DNA from: Prevotella sp. UBA4376
GTDB taxonomy: Bacteria > Bacteroidota > Bacteroidia > Bacteroidales > Bacteroidaceae
Length of the DNA: 38,912 nucleotides
Assembly: GCA_002391185.1 (NCBI GenBank)
Contig: DGRY01000179.1
Span: forward strand, 1 to 38,912
Reading direction: 5' to 3'
A model generated the notes under the pieces. That model was not told where the DNA came from. It did no database searches and was given only the letters and a program-made list of their open reading frames with translations. This document shows, piece by piece, positions 20,101-29,400 of the stretch. Made by a program: the position numbers and the translations under genes. Position 1 is the first letter of the stretch. Each line of letters begins with the position of its first letter.

Positions 20101-23100
20101 AGAAGAATTTCATTATTCAGGGACAAGAACCTGTTGAAACCTCAACACTCTATGTGAGCAACGAAAGTGAAATCCTCGATGTATCGAAGGAACGAATATA
20201 CACAATTGTATATCAGTACACATATTATGAGAATGAGGATAGGAATAATGTTAAGTTTAACAACGAATTGCATGTCATCAATGTACACGTGCAGATGGTA
20301 AGTGGTGTTCCTGTTATAGGTCCAATTACTCCTCCTGATGTTATAATGCCGGGAACGGCAATATCAATGAATGCACCAGACGTTACCGTAGGTAGTTACC
20401 TACCATTAGACAATGGATGGGAAATTTATAGCAATGAACAAGATGCTAAACTACATCGTAACGGTGTACCATACGAAAATGGTGTTGACCCTCTGTACTG
20501 GTATCAGAATGGTAACTATTACATTAATTACTACTCAAGGAACTATTTGGGTAAAATGTATTCACCAAATCCTGTTCCATTAAAGGTGGCGAACTATCAT
20601 GATCTTGATGCTGTAATGAAGGATAAGGAACATCATATGTATGTTGACCAACCTGACGTTGAGCGACCAAGTAAGATATATATTGATAATCGTTCATGTC
20701 AATCAGATAATACAAAGAGTGAACTTGATCTATTAAAGGACTTCTTTGATCTTAGTTTACAGACAACGACTGCTTCTACAGGCGAAACAGCAGGACACAA
20801 TTTGCTAAATAGTCATGTTCATGGCGCTCGTAATCTTGATTTTATATTGCAGAGCGATGTAAGCCCGAAAAAATATACTACCTGGACTTCTATCGGTGGC
20901 AACAACAATGTTGATAATCCAAATACTGATGATGCTGACGAGGCTCTACCTAATGGTCAATGTTTTGAAGGAAATCTGCATGGTGATGGTCATACCATCA
21001 GTGGACTAACAAGCTCACTCTTTGCACATTTCTGTGGTGAAGCATATAATCTCGGTGTGACAGGAAGTTTTGCTACTTCTGGAATTGCAGATGAAGGTTC
21101 TGGCTATTTGGAGAACTGTTGGGTTAAGTCATCAAATACTACTGATGCCAAAACAAGTAAACCAATATTTGGAAATCCTATTACAGACTCATGGTCTGGT
21201 GCAAGAACAATTCATATGGTTAACTGTTACTATCCATCAGAGAACAAGTTTACTTCTCATGGTAGTGCTTCTTATGGTCTACCAATAGAGAAGCCTTTGA
21301 AGGCGTTCAATGATGGTGAGGTGACATACAATCTAAATGGTTTCTATCTGTTTAAACGTTATTGTGACAATAAACCCGCAAGTGGTAACAAGTATAGCTA
21401 CTATCTTAAGACGTTGACTGGTGCTGAGGGAGAGAAGAAAAACGATAATGGTTCTCTTTCACTCAATACTAATGGTCATTATGAATCAAAAAATGGTCCA
21501 TATTTGATGAACGATTACGATGGAAATTATGTGGGTAGTTATGTTGAAAGTCGCTATGCAGATGGTGACTTCCGATATGCAAGTGGCAATATTCCTTCTG
21601 CAAAGAATGAAAGAATTTATACAGATACGATTGGCGACAAAAAAGAACATTTCTATCCTATTTGGCCAGATGACTATATCTTCTTTGGACAAGCGCTTAC
21701 TTATAATCATGTGTCTGGCAAGGTTCATCAAGCAGAACCTTGTTCTGTAAGCAAAATGGGAGGATTGTTAGTGGATACTAAAGAAAGTAATCGTGTTTTC
21801 CGTGCACCTGCATACTTTGGCAATAACATTATGAGCACGGCTTACTTTAACAAAAATGCTGTTTTTGCTCAAAGCAATAAAAAGCTAACGGTTAATGATG
21901 TTGATACAGTAGCCTATAGAGGAATGACAGCTATTGACTTCTCTGGTTATAATGGTGGATCTTATCAGTATGGTCAGACTGCTGGAGGATTCTACCCTCC
22001 TCTACTTGATGACGATGGCATCACAGACTTTATTAACGTTGACTTGACACGTAACCTTCTTGTTTATACCAATAGTGCAATGTCGGCAGAAACAGAAAAT
22101 ACTGTTAAGACAAAGCTCATAGAGGAAGACTATCAAGAAATTAACTCTGACTATCACACTGTGGCAGAAGCTAACAACCTACGCCAAGAAAAAACAGTTC
22201 GTGGTCACTGGGTTCAATTAGGTGAATCTGGCTATAAAGCAGTGCGTGATCATTATCTTGTAGATAAGGAAGAATTCAACGCTCCTATAGCATATTCTTT
22301 TGATGATAACTATCGTATGTGGTATCAGCGTATTCCAGAAAACTATGTAGGGAAAAAGAAAGCCAATAAAACAGGATTTGTTGATAAGACTGCTGGATGG
22401 GAGGGCATATCTTTACCATTCACAGCAGAGATAGTGACTACCAACACCAAGGGTGAGATAACGCACTTCTATGACTACGCTGATAATGATGAAAATCATT
22501 CAAGTGGACATGAATACTGGTTGCGTATGTACAACGGTAAGAAAGAGGGAACAACTATTACAGATAGCATCTTTGTAGCAGACTTTAGAAAACCTGCAGC
22601 AGGAACAACTTCAAAAGTCTATACTAACACGTTCCTTTGGGATTATTATTATAGTATCAATAATAGTAGCGATATGAATTCCGATAAATATCCTGGTTCT
22701 TACTATAATTCATCGCATAACTATACTAACTATCCAAGATTGGCTAATGCAACGCCATATATCATTGGATTCCCAGGTGAGCGTTATTATGAGTTTGACC
22801 TCAGTGGTAATTACGAAGCTAAGACAGCATTAGTTACACCAACGAAGTTGCCTGCACAGATAATAACTTTTGCATCTGCTACAGGAGCACATATAGATGT
22901 TAGTGATGTAGAACTTGCTACTAACAAGGCTGATGGAGATGGCTATACCTTTATGCCAAATTATGGAAACAAGAAACTTACGGATGTAGCCTACATTCTT
23001 AATACTAATGCTGCTACAGATGATACAAGTGGAAGCAGTTATACCATAGCAGATAATGCAGTTTTATTGCCTTTCCGTCCATATTTTAAACTAACAGATA

Positions 23101-23411
23101 CGGCAGGTGCTCGTAAACAGAGTCGATCTATTGTATTTGCTGATGAACAAACTAATATGGAAGTACATAATGATGACATAAAGAATGATAAGGGTTTGGG
23201 TCTGAACATCTATGCTAAGTCAAAGAAGATTGTGGTAGAATCAAATTTACGTGAGATTGCTACATTGCGCATCGTGAATGCTGAAGGTATCACTATCTGT
23301 AGCTTTACAATTAAGCCAGGTGAGTCAATAGAAACACCTATCAGTAATAGCGGTGTATATGTGGTTCAGACCATTGATGGCAATTATAAGAAAAAACTCG
23401 CAGTCAAGTAA
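11127..23411 (+). CDS. Giant YGGG-repeat surface protein with T9SS sorting domain
   Basis: The 4094-residue protein has a Sec signal peptide (cleavage near SSSKA/Q, residue 35). Residues about 39-2015 hold close to forty (V/I/L)(Y/F)GGG-type motifs, each followed by a short strand and often preceded by V.I.GG or TVN, suggesting a long beta-solenoid. Then come an unrecognised region, a Y..G..I....Y..L.-type module array (about 2510-3000), a GLUG-like segment (about 3252-3375, with GDGHTISGL) and a globular region. The C-terminal domain (about 4023-4094, closing GVYVVQTIDGNYKKKLAVK) fits a T9SS type A sorting signal, cleaved and used for surface attachment in the family. Adhesin function is inferred; no catalytic domain was recognised. 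Confidence 0.85.
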   Translation: MNMLSLHTINNTLTSTFGKLVILLLVFFSVSSSKAQIIVGGNIYGGGNEGNVGGSTSVTVRAGDLNKVYGGARIANVAGNSYVNIDGEHASNYILINYVYGGNDIAGTIGTNLRTFDLPASLTKAAENNIDGSWNAFVRISSKTATEDVKYTAEEIAAAHAADPLFNKTTDDVKIKAGDVLPGNKPIYIGQLFGGGNGEYYYKDVDENHNVYESEEAYNAGKAPIISTTDDLFAPALKKTYLEIMGGSIVYAYGGGNNATITDRTMVYIDNPSNVVYSIKDITNPHADTTGELLHNTRLENLMGINTTFSYPNSDAYQIGRLFGGNNKADMAIRPRWNLQRGAVRDLYGGGNEGRMTSHEGLLLQVEGSGMKIDNVYGGCRKADVLPLYDNDDNRPVPYADIQLDPSDNPGNIPGGYAARVRILGGDVNNVYGGNDISGNVYGGNTVGIFTTIHGNVYGGGNGSYAYTDNAKLAADPRWHDLYYDPNKILGLEGNQFTGLQSAEALNIFRPNAETVSILVKGTEAKPVVVEGALYVGGNSASLRTQTNRKGSASEQESSTHLKIGSYVTIDKVFLGNNGENMIKYNEAEDAVTGRGEGVLRTLASTKIAPDGTVTNFSKMKLTDATTFAKYMEGCAMKVKPNVLFESTGRGDLNDYIPYSTQFGSFYCGGNVGSILVPGKMTVDFNHEVIIYDKLVGGCNNAKVKATELYNAEYIGGLIGDYEGYDAEQTNQPIGDKLELNLSGLTVEPKRWTIDSSDGHRYLEWNTYIGDTPVKPITENERPTSVDNPIHANENDMNRRLVGGNIYGGCYTSGVVNGNVTININSSIIDRERLFDKVAVNSINGEDSLYHNIALGYTDEHYHILQRRTGVVLNQQGMDVFGKSLNIFGGGKGVDTEIWGSTTVNMNRGYAFQIFGGSEEGVIGKSNDGDDALTYEHNNKTYKYNPAYSCHVNLKGAAPGVSLGSDYNSNMPECEFLYGGSYEGLIVGNTVVNLGNGRVFNSFAGSCDADIMGHTETYIGYHHQIEDEKGVVIGEVDGFPFIRDMVYGGNNLGGKIMNSADFSSRLRTYDSNVTNDINNFDIRSKIYKTNVADAANPHVVKASAYTEYNQGYADAICGGHYGTYDYSDSRYVRDDTRSKPYMENSFVNFRPMSTEVLRNPNKKNIVNYVYGGSQGISGDFDSNKMQNGSYVLVDIPQDMSNYKSMKVFGAGAWGGLGMGGEKVESNAAEIALDKKSAIIDLMRGHIDAVYGASHKTGFTRRTVVNVPDGSTIHLNNIFGGGYGDNISLRCDAYEANVNYNSADAIVEGAIYGGNNAYRRTLYGRVNISSPVYTGQLDNNNIGKYATVYGAGYGANTWSQYTEVNLKNGAKVAEVYGGGQAGMVMNKATVEKWKPVAYEKLLSDYQNKLAAWNELSESEKDNNNKPSEPKEIDLSMGENYSDLGLDDPIVKSNILGIANETGKFNTNVYIYDGAVVDVNLVDKASGPAFIGGYAYAGGYGYSDEDGSGDVYGTTYIGLFGGEVKKDIYAGGTVGSVMNRYVPKTVEENSVEIDNQDYFVAGTYAYIEGGTARNVYGGGWQGSVGKHQGATVMVNGNDKYLPIAGETEADVLGETHVVIGIRNDLRDEQKPYTDLPSPLTYTKGVPAIQRNAYSGGEGGAVFGTANLIINNGYIGYVFEDKEGENYTNYHDHYKEKLDDETWFGENPQNRLEDCGNAFGGGYDDLSSVDFTNIRMYGGIIRNSLHGGGEIATIGRGTTKQTTGVVRDLDKVFKNGKTHIELYNGHVLRNVFGGGKGYNKLKYGLGHELYTDGYVFGQTEVYIHGGEIGTHDGIAKEYGNVFGGGDIGYVYSSAYSYTMEHPESTGSPGHVYYKKEDGSLTEDCKVVVSPYLQVKPGNTISYQGKEYQAYDYMPTEYLNTLGKKKYVEASGATIKQWPAAWNQLITEEIVNDAKVDRGVMIHNAVFGGGNVSANSDKTYANATTVYGNVTATLYDAFHRDFITIGTEHTGGLYGGGNFSMVDGYRELNITNYGTDYFSMDQQIDLATYRSLTNRERAYFRLKYECKEANKVFKKDGEPDSRAYALGEKIDEDVYLKLLSIYGTQVESVFTPFGICSIYAGRLLNTIQRADFCGVFGSRMVLQGAKDRVADTEQNMDYTINRIGELSLNKKKSIIASDMVLKPNPISDEDYANPDDAVHGNYFGIYSVVNYLGNLTSDQHFDDAYEGAAINTKVEPNLPYQGDGKTTYYSYKADNSTSSIRNLAECPHQVALASGVHLELINESEDKDEKNYGYITGIVGLDLINVKKDKVMGGGFVYAKNEHRVPKYFPNKKNVLLSEYNQQTNDEAITYKRFCYTIADEPTNASESANSRTISGSNDAYSIKTWQTSGNFIHNTKHIVDDCYPTNNAYDPNRSPYSVAHYWYVKGEVYLYDQVISAYTGSATAYHKESQLNLTITAASNGRLQLLNVKPNLYAYRMPTSATDATPVKIGTVKDADDNTIDHVTVNNEHDSYKLNDVITWWDWHQLNEIERSYFVTNTYVNCVDCKVNGVTYKAGSYVMDDTDFNAFKHTSPIIRNTEDEPFLNEQNEDVGLSYVFRSSNNISHDQGYVLTLDMNTPTVWDKYYTKENPGSDRVNQTNQNGGAGYLSSPTYYPQESGVYGIHNYQVGDIITKSTVEAYTAGFGENVKPAYVATNNITYTSGEITTTANAGSTISQTVYDGILNADQKANFSPAYVSISTVKLADGVYLGKGEIKSASQIAALKTQYGKEVGAENENTKLKDEIDAAMKEAYICVQAGNYGGQQYERDRNYNVIDAWCGLSKEDRDAGSFTFNQDAFDLLSSPEYLNLSGANSEKYPEENATRMAYGTTYSQKVPIEYEAICETAFGSYSVGQKISNTEYEALPNEQRHYTRVELDADANTAYIVVDNFTLHGVPYSKGQIVDKDTYDDINDNSRIVSKTFDVAGSIYYYCYEDYSSVTKGTVITETEYNMLPNEQKNFIIQGQEPVETSTLYVSNESEILDVSKERIYTIVYQYTYYENEDRNNVKFNNELHVINVHVQMVSGVPVIGPITPPDVIMPGTAISMNAPDVTVGSYLPLDNGWEIYSNEQDAKLHRNGVPYENGVDPLYWYQNGNYYINYYSRNYLGKMYSPNPVPLKVANYHDLDAVMKDKEHHMYVDQPDVERPSKIYIDNRSCQSDNTKSELDLLKDFFDLSLQTTTASTGETAGHNLLNSHVHGARNLDFILQSDVSPKKYTTWTSIGGNNNVDNPNTDDADEALPNGQCFEGNLHGDGHTISGLTSSLFAHFCGEAYNLGVTGSFATSGIADEGSGYLENCWVKSSNTTDAKTSKPIFGNPITDSWSGARTIHMVNCYYPSENKFTSHGSASYGLPIEKPLKAFNDGEVTYNLNGFYLFKRYCDNKPASGNKYSYYLKTLTGAEGEKKNDNGSLSLNTNGHYESKNGPYLMNDYDGNYVGSYVESRYADGDFRYASGNIPSAKNERIYTDTIGDKKEHFYPIWPDDYIFFGQALTYNHVSGKVHQAEPCSVSKMGGLLVDTKESNRVFRAPAYFGNNIMSTAYFNKNAVFAQSNKKLTVNDVDTVAYRGMTAIDFSGYNGGSYQYGQTAGGFYPPLLDDDGITDFINVDLTRNLLVYTNSAMSAETENTVKTKLIEEDYQEINSDYHTVAEANNLRQEKTVRGHWVQLGESGYKAVRDHYLVDKEEFNAPIAYSFDDNYRMWYQRIPENYVGKKKANKTGFVDKTAGWEGISLPFTAEIVTTNTKGEITHFYDYADNDENHSSGHEYWLRMYNGKKEGTTITDSIFVADFRKPAAGTTSKVYTNTFLWDYYYSINNSSDMNSDKYPGSYYNSSHNYTNYPRLANATPYIIGFPGERYYEFDLSGNYEAKTALVTPTKLPAQIITFASATGAHIDVSDVELATNKADGDGYTFMPNYGNKKLTDVAYILNTNAATDDTSGSSYTIADNAVLLPFRPYFKLTDTAGARKQSRSIVFADEQTNMEVHNDDIKNDKGLGLNIYAKSKKIVVESNLREIATLRIVNAEGITICSFTIKPGESIETPISNSGVYVVQTIDGNYKKKLAVK
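11235..17175 (+). repeat. YGGG motif array in the first giant protein
   Basis: Close to forty copies of a (V/I/L)(Y/F)GGG(N/K/D)-type motif recur at irregular spacing of about 20 to 100 residues, from IYGGGNEG near the signal peptide to LYGGGNFS at about 17145. Linkers carry longer insertions with Asp, Asn and Tyr. Variants include YGGC, FGAG, YAGG and CGGN. The pattern suggests stacked beta coils with loops projecting outward; structure is inferred. Confidence 0.85.
18650..20120 (+). repeat. Second repeat type: Y..G..I....Y..L...E/Q modules
   Basis: Several segments share an aromatic strand, a Gly-Tyr-x-x-Gly turn, then I/V, four or five residues, Y, and L followed by an E- or Q-rich helix. 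Examples are GVTYKAGSYV, GSYSVGQKISNTEYEALPNE, GVPYSKGQIVDKDTYDDI and VTKGTVITETEYNMLPNE. An outlying copy is GEKIDEDVYLKLL near 17370. The two LPNEQ copies are the clearest. I do not recognise the family. Confidence 0.6.
20880..21250 (+). other. GLUG-like domain in the first giant protein
   Basis: The segment contains GDGHTISGL, then a short strand with LFAHF, and strands ending ENCWV and MVNCYYP. This resembles the GLUG-type beta-helical modules found in large bacterial surface proteins. A related GDGHTISGL-like pattern occurs in the second giant protein. Confidence 0.5.
23195..23411 (+). other. T9SS type A C-terminal sorting domain
   Basis: The last 70 or so residues show the expected order: strand with NIYAKSKKIVVES, a second strand RIVNAEGITICSF, a Gly turn (KPGESIE), then GVYVVQT and a Lys-rich closing strand to the stop. 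In the family this domain directs the protein through the outer membrane by T9SS and is removed on attachment. Confidence 0.8.
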
Positions 23412-23431
23412 GAAAAAAAAAGTAACAAGAT

Positions 23432-26400
23432 ATGCAATTTAAAAAGATTCTAACAAAAAAAGTATTGATTATTTTACTACTGATTCTAGCGCAAAGCGCT
23501 GGAGTCAGTAAAGTCTGGGGACAGGAATTCGAGGGTATATGGTATATTGACAATGATGCAAATCATAATTTGACTCCCGATAATCGCTGGTATCTTGTTC
23601 CTGCAAAGGACTCAAAACAAGCAAAAGGTGTTGATGCCTATTATTCGCCAAATTATGCTACAACAGATGGCGATCCTGAAAAGCCTTTTCTTACTACATA
23701 CCAAACAAATAAAGATGCTAATTCCATCTGGTTTATTGTGAGTACATCAACACCTGGATATTATAATGTTATTCACGCATTAACTGGGAAATATGTTATC
23801 TACGAGGTACCATTACCCAATGACCCGAACAAAAACAATGATGCTGATGAAACAAAAAACGGTAGAAGAAAAACCATGCACTTACAAACTTTAGATAATG
23901 GTACTTATTCTCTATCCAACAGTAATTTCAACTTCGCCATTACAGGTTCTGTTAGTACTGGCATAAATATCCGTCCGCAAGGACGTGCTGGATGGTATTG
24001 GAATCCTGCAGGTAACAACCATCCGTATTATTCTGGTCAAAATGGTTCACTATATACTAATGGAATGGTAGGTGTTTATAATAGTAACTCTACTAACTCT
24101 ATTTGGCATTTAGAATCAACTAAGCTGCCTGCTCCTACAATCGATTATAATGCCTCTTCAGGTTCATATAAGATTACTACAGAATTTACAAACTTTGACA
24201 TACGATATACAACAGATGGTACTAACCCCACCATTGACAGCCCTATTTATGATGGCTCTACAATAATAGTTGAACATGATGCAACGACTGTTAAGGCTAT
24301 TATAACAGGTATGGGAAAGGTTCTGTCGGAACAAGCTTTATGTGTTGTTAATACTGCTTCGCCTCAGGCGCCTGAGTTTGAAGTTACATGTGACAGTAAA
24401 TTGCAGATTAATAGTAATATTAGCTCTGCAAAGTTATATTATACATATACTACAGATGGAAGTACACCTGCAGACCCATCCAATGCAAGTACAGAATGGA
24501 ATGAGCCTGTAACTATGCCTGATGGAGCTAAGATTAAGGCTATAGCCTACAATGGTATTCACCCTTCAACTATCTCAGAAGTATATACTTTTAAAAACAG
24601 AACAGCTACTCCTGTAATTAACTTGTCTGATACCACAGCGACCATTACTTTTGCAGAAGGAACACTCTATTATACAACCAACGGAACTGATCCTGTTATA
24701 GGAGATGAAAATGTTAAAACAAGCACTGTTAGTCCAGTAAACTTAACTGTGTCAGAGAATGCTAATATTGATATACGTGCATTAGCTAAGGTCGAAGGGC
24801 GTGAACAATCTTGTCCTATTACAATCGCCAAACGCCCAAGAAAGCCAATAATTAGTATGAATAGTGAATGTGGAGGATCTATCCGTACCCATACACTGAC
24901 TCTCAGTGGCACACAGTCAAATAAAACATACTGGTATGCTCTAACTAATGGCAGTGGAACGAGCGCTCCTGCACTCAGCAGTTTTTTGCAATATACCCCA
25001 GGTCAACCTGTTGAAATATCAACCATACCAACGTGGGATAGAACATCTACTTATGTTACTCTGCATGCATATGCTAAGGATGCAGAAGGTAACGTTTCTG
25101 TTGTTACATCTCAAAATTATTTGTTGAAATATACAGAAGTGCCTACTATCACACATACAGTAAACGCAAGTAATACAACTGTAAATATAACCTCTACATC
25201 AGGAGCCCAAATACATTATAGTGTTGATAATGGGGAGGTTTTGACAGCAACAACAAGTGTGTCATTAACCGTTGATAACATCAATAAGCATACAATAATA
25301 GCAACAGCTAAAAAAGGTGAGGAGGGCGAATCATGCGAGGCAATTCACACAATATCTTTTGGACATAAGATCACAACTTTGGAAGAACTTAGGAATATTG
25401 ACTTAGATGAAGACTATATTCTTGGAGGTGATATTGATGTTAGTGGCTCGTATACAACCATAGGGACAGATGAATCCCCTTTTAGAGGCTCGTTTGATGG
25501 CGCAGGCTATACTATTAGCGGACTTTCTCAACCTCTATTCGGAACTACGGATGGAGCTGTCATTCATGATATTAATTTAAAGCAGATATCTATTAGTAAA
25601 AGTGGCAATGTTGGAGCTATTGTTTGTGATGCCAAAGGCTATACTCGAATTTACAATTGTGGTATTTTGCCTACTACACCTAACTATCCACAGGGAGTAC
25701 ACTCAACAGTGACTGCAACAGGTAGTGGATGTGCTGGTAGTATAGTTGGTAAATTAGAAGATGATTCTCGTGTAGTTAATTGTTTCAGTTATGCTGATGT
25801 TATAAGTAGTGGAGTTGCTGCGGGTATAGTGGGTAATAATGCATACTATACAAATACATCAACAGGAGTTGGAAGTACAGCAAGAGAAGTTAATGGAAAA
25901 TATACAGAATTACGTACGATGATAGTAAACTGTATGTTTTATGGAAATATAACAGCTTCAAGTATCTACCCTGTATATGGAGGTGCCAAAATCATTAATA
26001 CAGGTGTTAATGCCATTAATAACTACAACTACTATTGCGTAGATTGTAAATTCTCAGGTACCCTTACAGATTATAATTGTTCATGGCCTGCACAAAAAGA
26101 TTATCTAACTCGTTATGAATTTCATCGCAATCTGTTAAACAGTAATCGTGAACTCTGTGGTTGGTGGGTAGGTTCTCGTACTGCCCCAGCTGGTTTGATC
26201 GCTTCAGCTGTTCAAGCGATTCCCAAGGATGCCTCAATAATACGAAAATGGGTACTTGATCCGTCGGTTGCCCCCTATCCTATTTTGAAATCCTTTGGTT
26301 TCTATAATTCACCAATTAACATAGATGATGATGCCGAGTGGCGAATAACAGCTAATGAATGGGAAGGTAAAAATTTAGGAACAATTAGCGTAACTATCAA

Positions 26401-29400
26401 CCCAGGAGCACATGCTGCTGGCGATGCTAGAATCAAATTTAATGTTCCTTTTATCATAACAGATATGGATACCTTACACACAGACTATTGCTATCGTAAG
26501 ATACAACTACCTTACTATAACAAGGTGTTTGGTAATCCTAATGGAACATCATGGGCAGAAAAATATGGTGGAAACTATACCGAATATGTCGTTACAGGAT
26601 GGGATATAACACGAACCAATGGTACTGAAGGAACAATTACAGAGCACTGGGAGAACGGATATGATTTCGCCGATCGTAAGAGTTCTGCAAAAGATAAAAA
26701 ACGAGTTTTTGCACAAGGTGGATTCTATTATGTGCCAGATGATGTCACTGCCATCACAATTACGGCACATTGGGGAACTGCAGTATATCTTGACAATACT
26801 GAGCATAGCTATGATCGTGTTAATATGTCGGGAAGTAATCAGGGAACTCATTTTGCGCCTGCAGGACATAGAAATGCAACTCTGGGTAATGGAAAAGAAT
26901 CAAAAAGTGGAACAATATCAAGTGCGATACCCAACAACGGTGGTGTATATGAAGATGCTATTGTTTTGGTAGGTAATCACCAGTACCGTAATGGTGGTAT
27001 TGACGTTGTTGGTTCTAATAGAACAAGCGGATGCACCATTACAAGTGCCGACTTTGATTTTGATAATGAACCCGACCACTGTTTAATTTGGCAATTGGGA
27101 TTAGGTACTAACCGACAAAGTATTTGTCCAATTCGCTTTGATTTTTTGCCAATTGAAGAGATGGGACTTGCAATGAAAGAGGATAATTCTACACAGTATT
27201 ATTCTTTAGGTTGCTATCGTCCCCTTGGTCATTTCGAGGTAACAGAAACTGCATTGATACATTTTGGTCAGTTTGAGTTTGGAAACGAACATCGTTCTAC
27301 CTACGCTCCGATTATCCTCAACGGAGGAATCTTCGATCAATACACTAAGGGTACAAAGGCTGGCAATAGCGATGACAAGATAAATTACATAATACTTGGT
27401 GGAAATGTTAGGATGCCATCGTTTACCCCCGGTGCCCATGTAAATTCAGCGAAGGCCACACGTCATTGTGCAGTAAATGTCATTGGAGGAAGTATTGATT
27501 ACTTATATCTTACAGGAAATTACAACGAAGGAATAACCCCTAATAGCGACAACCCTCACTGCTATATTGATGGCGGTAAGTTTAAGCAAATAGCAGCTGC
27601 AGGAAAAGAGGGAATAGATGGTGATGTTTATTTTAATATAAATCACTCAAATATACAGGAATTCTATGGTGGAAGTACGTTGGCAAACCAATTGGTAACA
27701 GGCAATATTAATGTCAATATCGACAATAGTATAGTTGAAAAGTACTGTGGTGGTCCTAAGTTCGGTAATATGAATCTTAATGATACAGATCCATCTAAGA
27801 ATAAAACCGTAACAACCACAGCTAACAATACACAATTTGGTGTTTATTATGGAGGTGGTAACGGCGGAACAAGCTACGTTCAATACGACAAGAGTGATGG
27901 TGAGCAGATTATGAGCTCGTATAGTTGGGAAACAACAGGAAAATTAAATAGCTATACTCCCTGCACCTATCGCGGTAACAAAAAGTTAGGCTACATGGCA
28001 GATTATGATATGGAGATTGTAAATGTGTCTTCTGGAACCAACCCTGGTAGGGCAGTATGCCGAACCTATTTCTATGCAGCTCAATTCTCTGCCACAAATA
28101 CAGGTTCTATTTCAAATAGTCTCACTAACTGCAAAATTTTAAAGAATTTCTATGGTGGTGGCAACTTGGGAGGCGTTATAGGTAATGTCACATCGACACT
28201 GACAGATACCGAGATTTTCGGTTCTGCATTTGGTGCAGGTTTCTCTGCCAGTGTGCCAAACGTAACAATTCACAATAAAAATAAGCAGAAACCAACTATT
28301 GATCTTAAAACTGGCATCATAACGCCAACACCAATATCAGGAGGCGCATCTCATACATATACCACATATACTTGGACTAATAATCCAGCACTTTCTACTT
28401 CAAATCCAGTTAGTAGTGATGGAAAGTATCTTTTCACAGAGGAATCTCTTGAGAATTTGGGCACAGTAACAGGCGATGTAATGCTCACTATTAACGGTTC
28501 TACACATGTATATGGAAAGCTGTATGACGAGAATGATGTTGAAATCTCTGAGCGTATAGATAAAGGGGGCGTCTTTGGAGGCGGTGATGCATCAAATGTC
28601 ATTGGTAATACACAAGTAACAATGTCAGATGGTACTGTTGATGGTAGTGTCTTTGGTGGCGCTAATCAAGCCATAGTGAACGGTAATACAAATGTAGAAG
28701 TTAGTGGTGGAATAATAGGCAAGCCTAATGCGCCCAAATATGCTGCCTTGGTTGGTAATGTATATGGTGGAGGTAAGGGTAACGAATCTAATGTGAAATC
28801 AGGTCTTGTTACAGGTGATACACACATTAAGATTACAGGTGATGCCACATCTCCTTTCATATATCACAACGTATATGGCGGTGGCGCTTACGGTTCAGTG
28901 GGTGTTTATACTTATGCTGATGCTGCATATCATGCACAACATCCACAAGTACCAATTGATATGCCTATATCTCATGTATCAGGTGGCATTACTTATGTTT
29001 CTATTGAAGGTGGAGTCATTGGTACAACAGGACATAATAATGGATTGGTAAATGGTTCGTCTCGTGGTGAGGTAACTGTTCCTGTTGACGGATTTGACCA
29101 TAACGATGTTCTAGCCTGGTCTTATGATACACATGTCACTATTGGCGACTCACTTGCAGGAACGAATCAAGGTGGTACAGGTAAAAAAGTGGATTATCCG
29201 CTGATTAAAGGATCTGTTTATGGTAGTGGTGAGAATGGACACACTTTCCATAACACAGAGGTAAAAGTTCATAGTGGAACAATAGGCATTGAGTCAGGTG
29301 AAGAAATTACATCTAATGGTATCAAGTATTTTGGACCACGATACCCTTTCCGTGGTAATGTGTATGGTGGTGGATGTGGTACAGATACCTACACCCTAAC

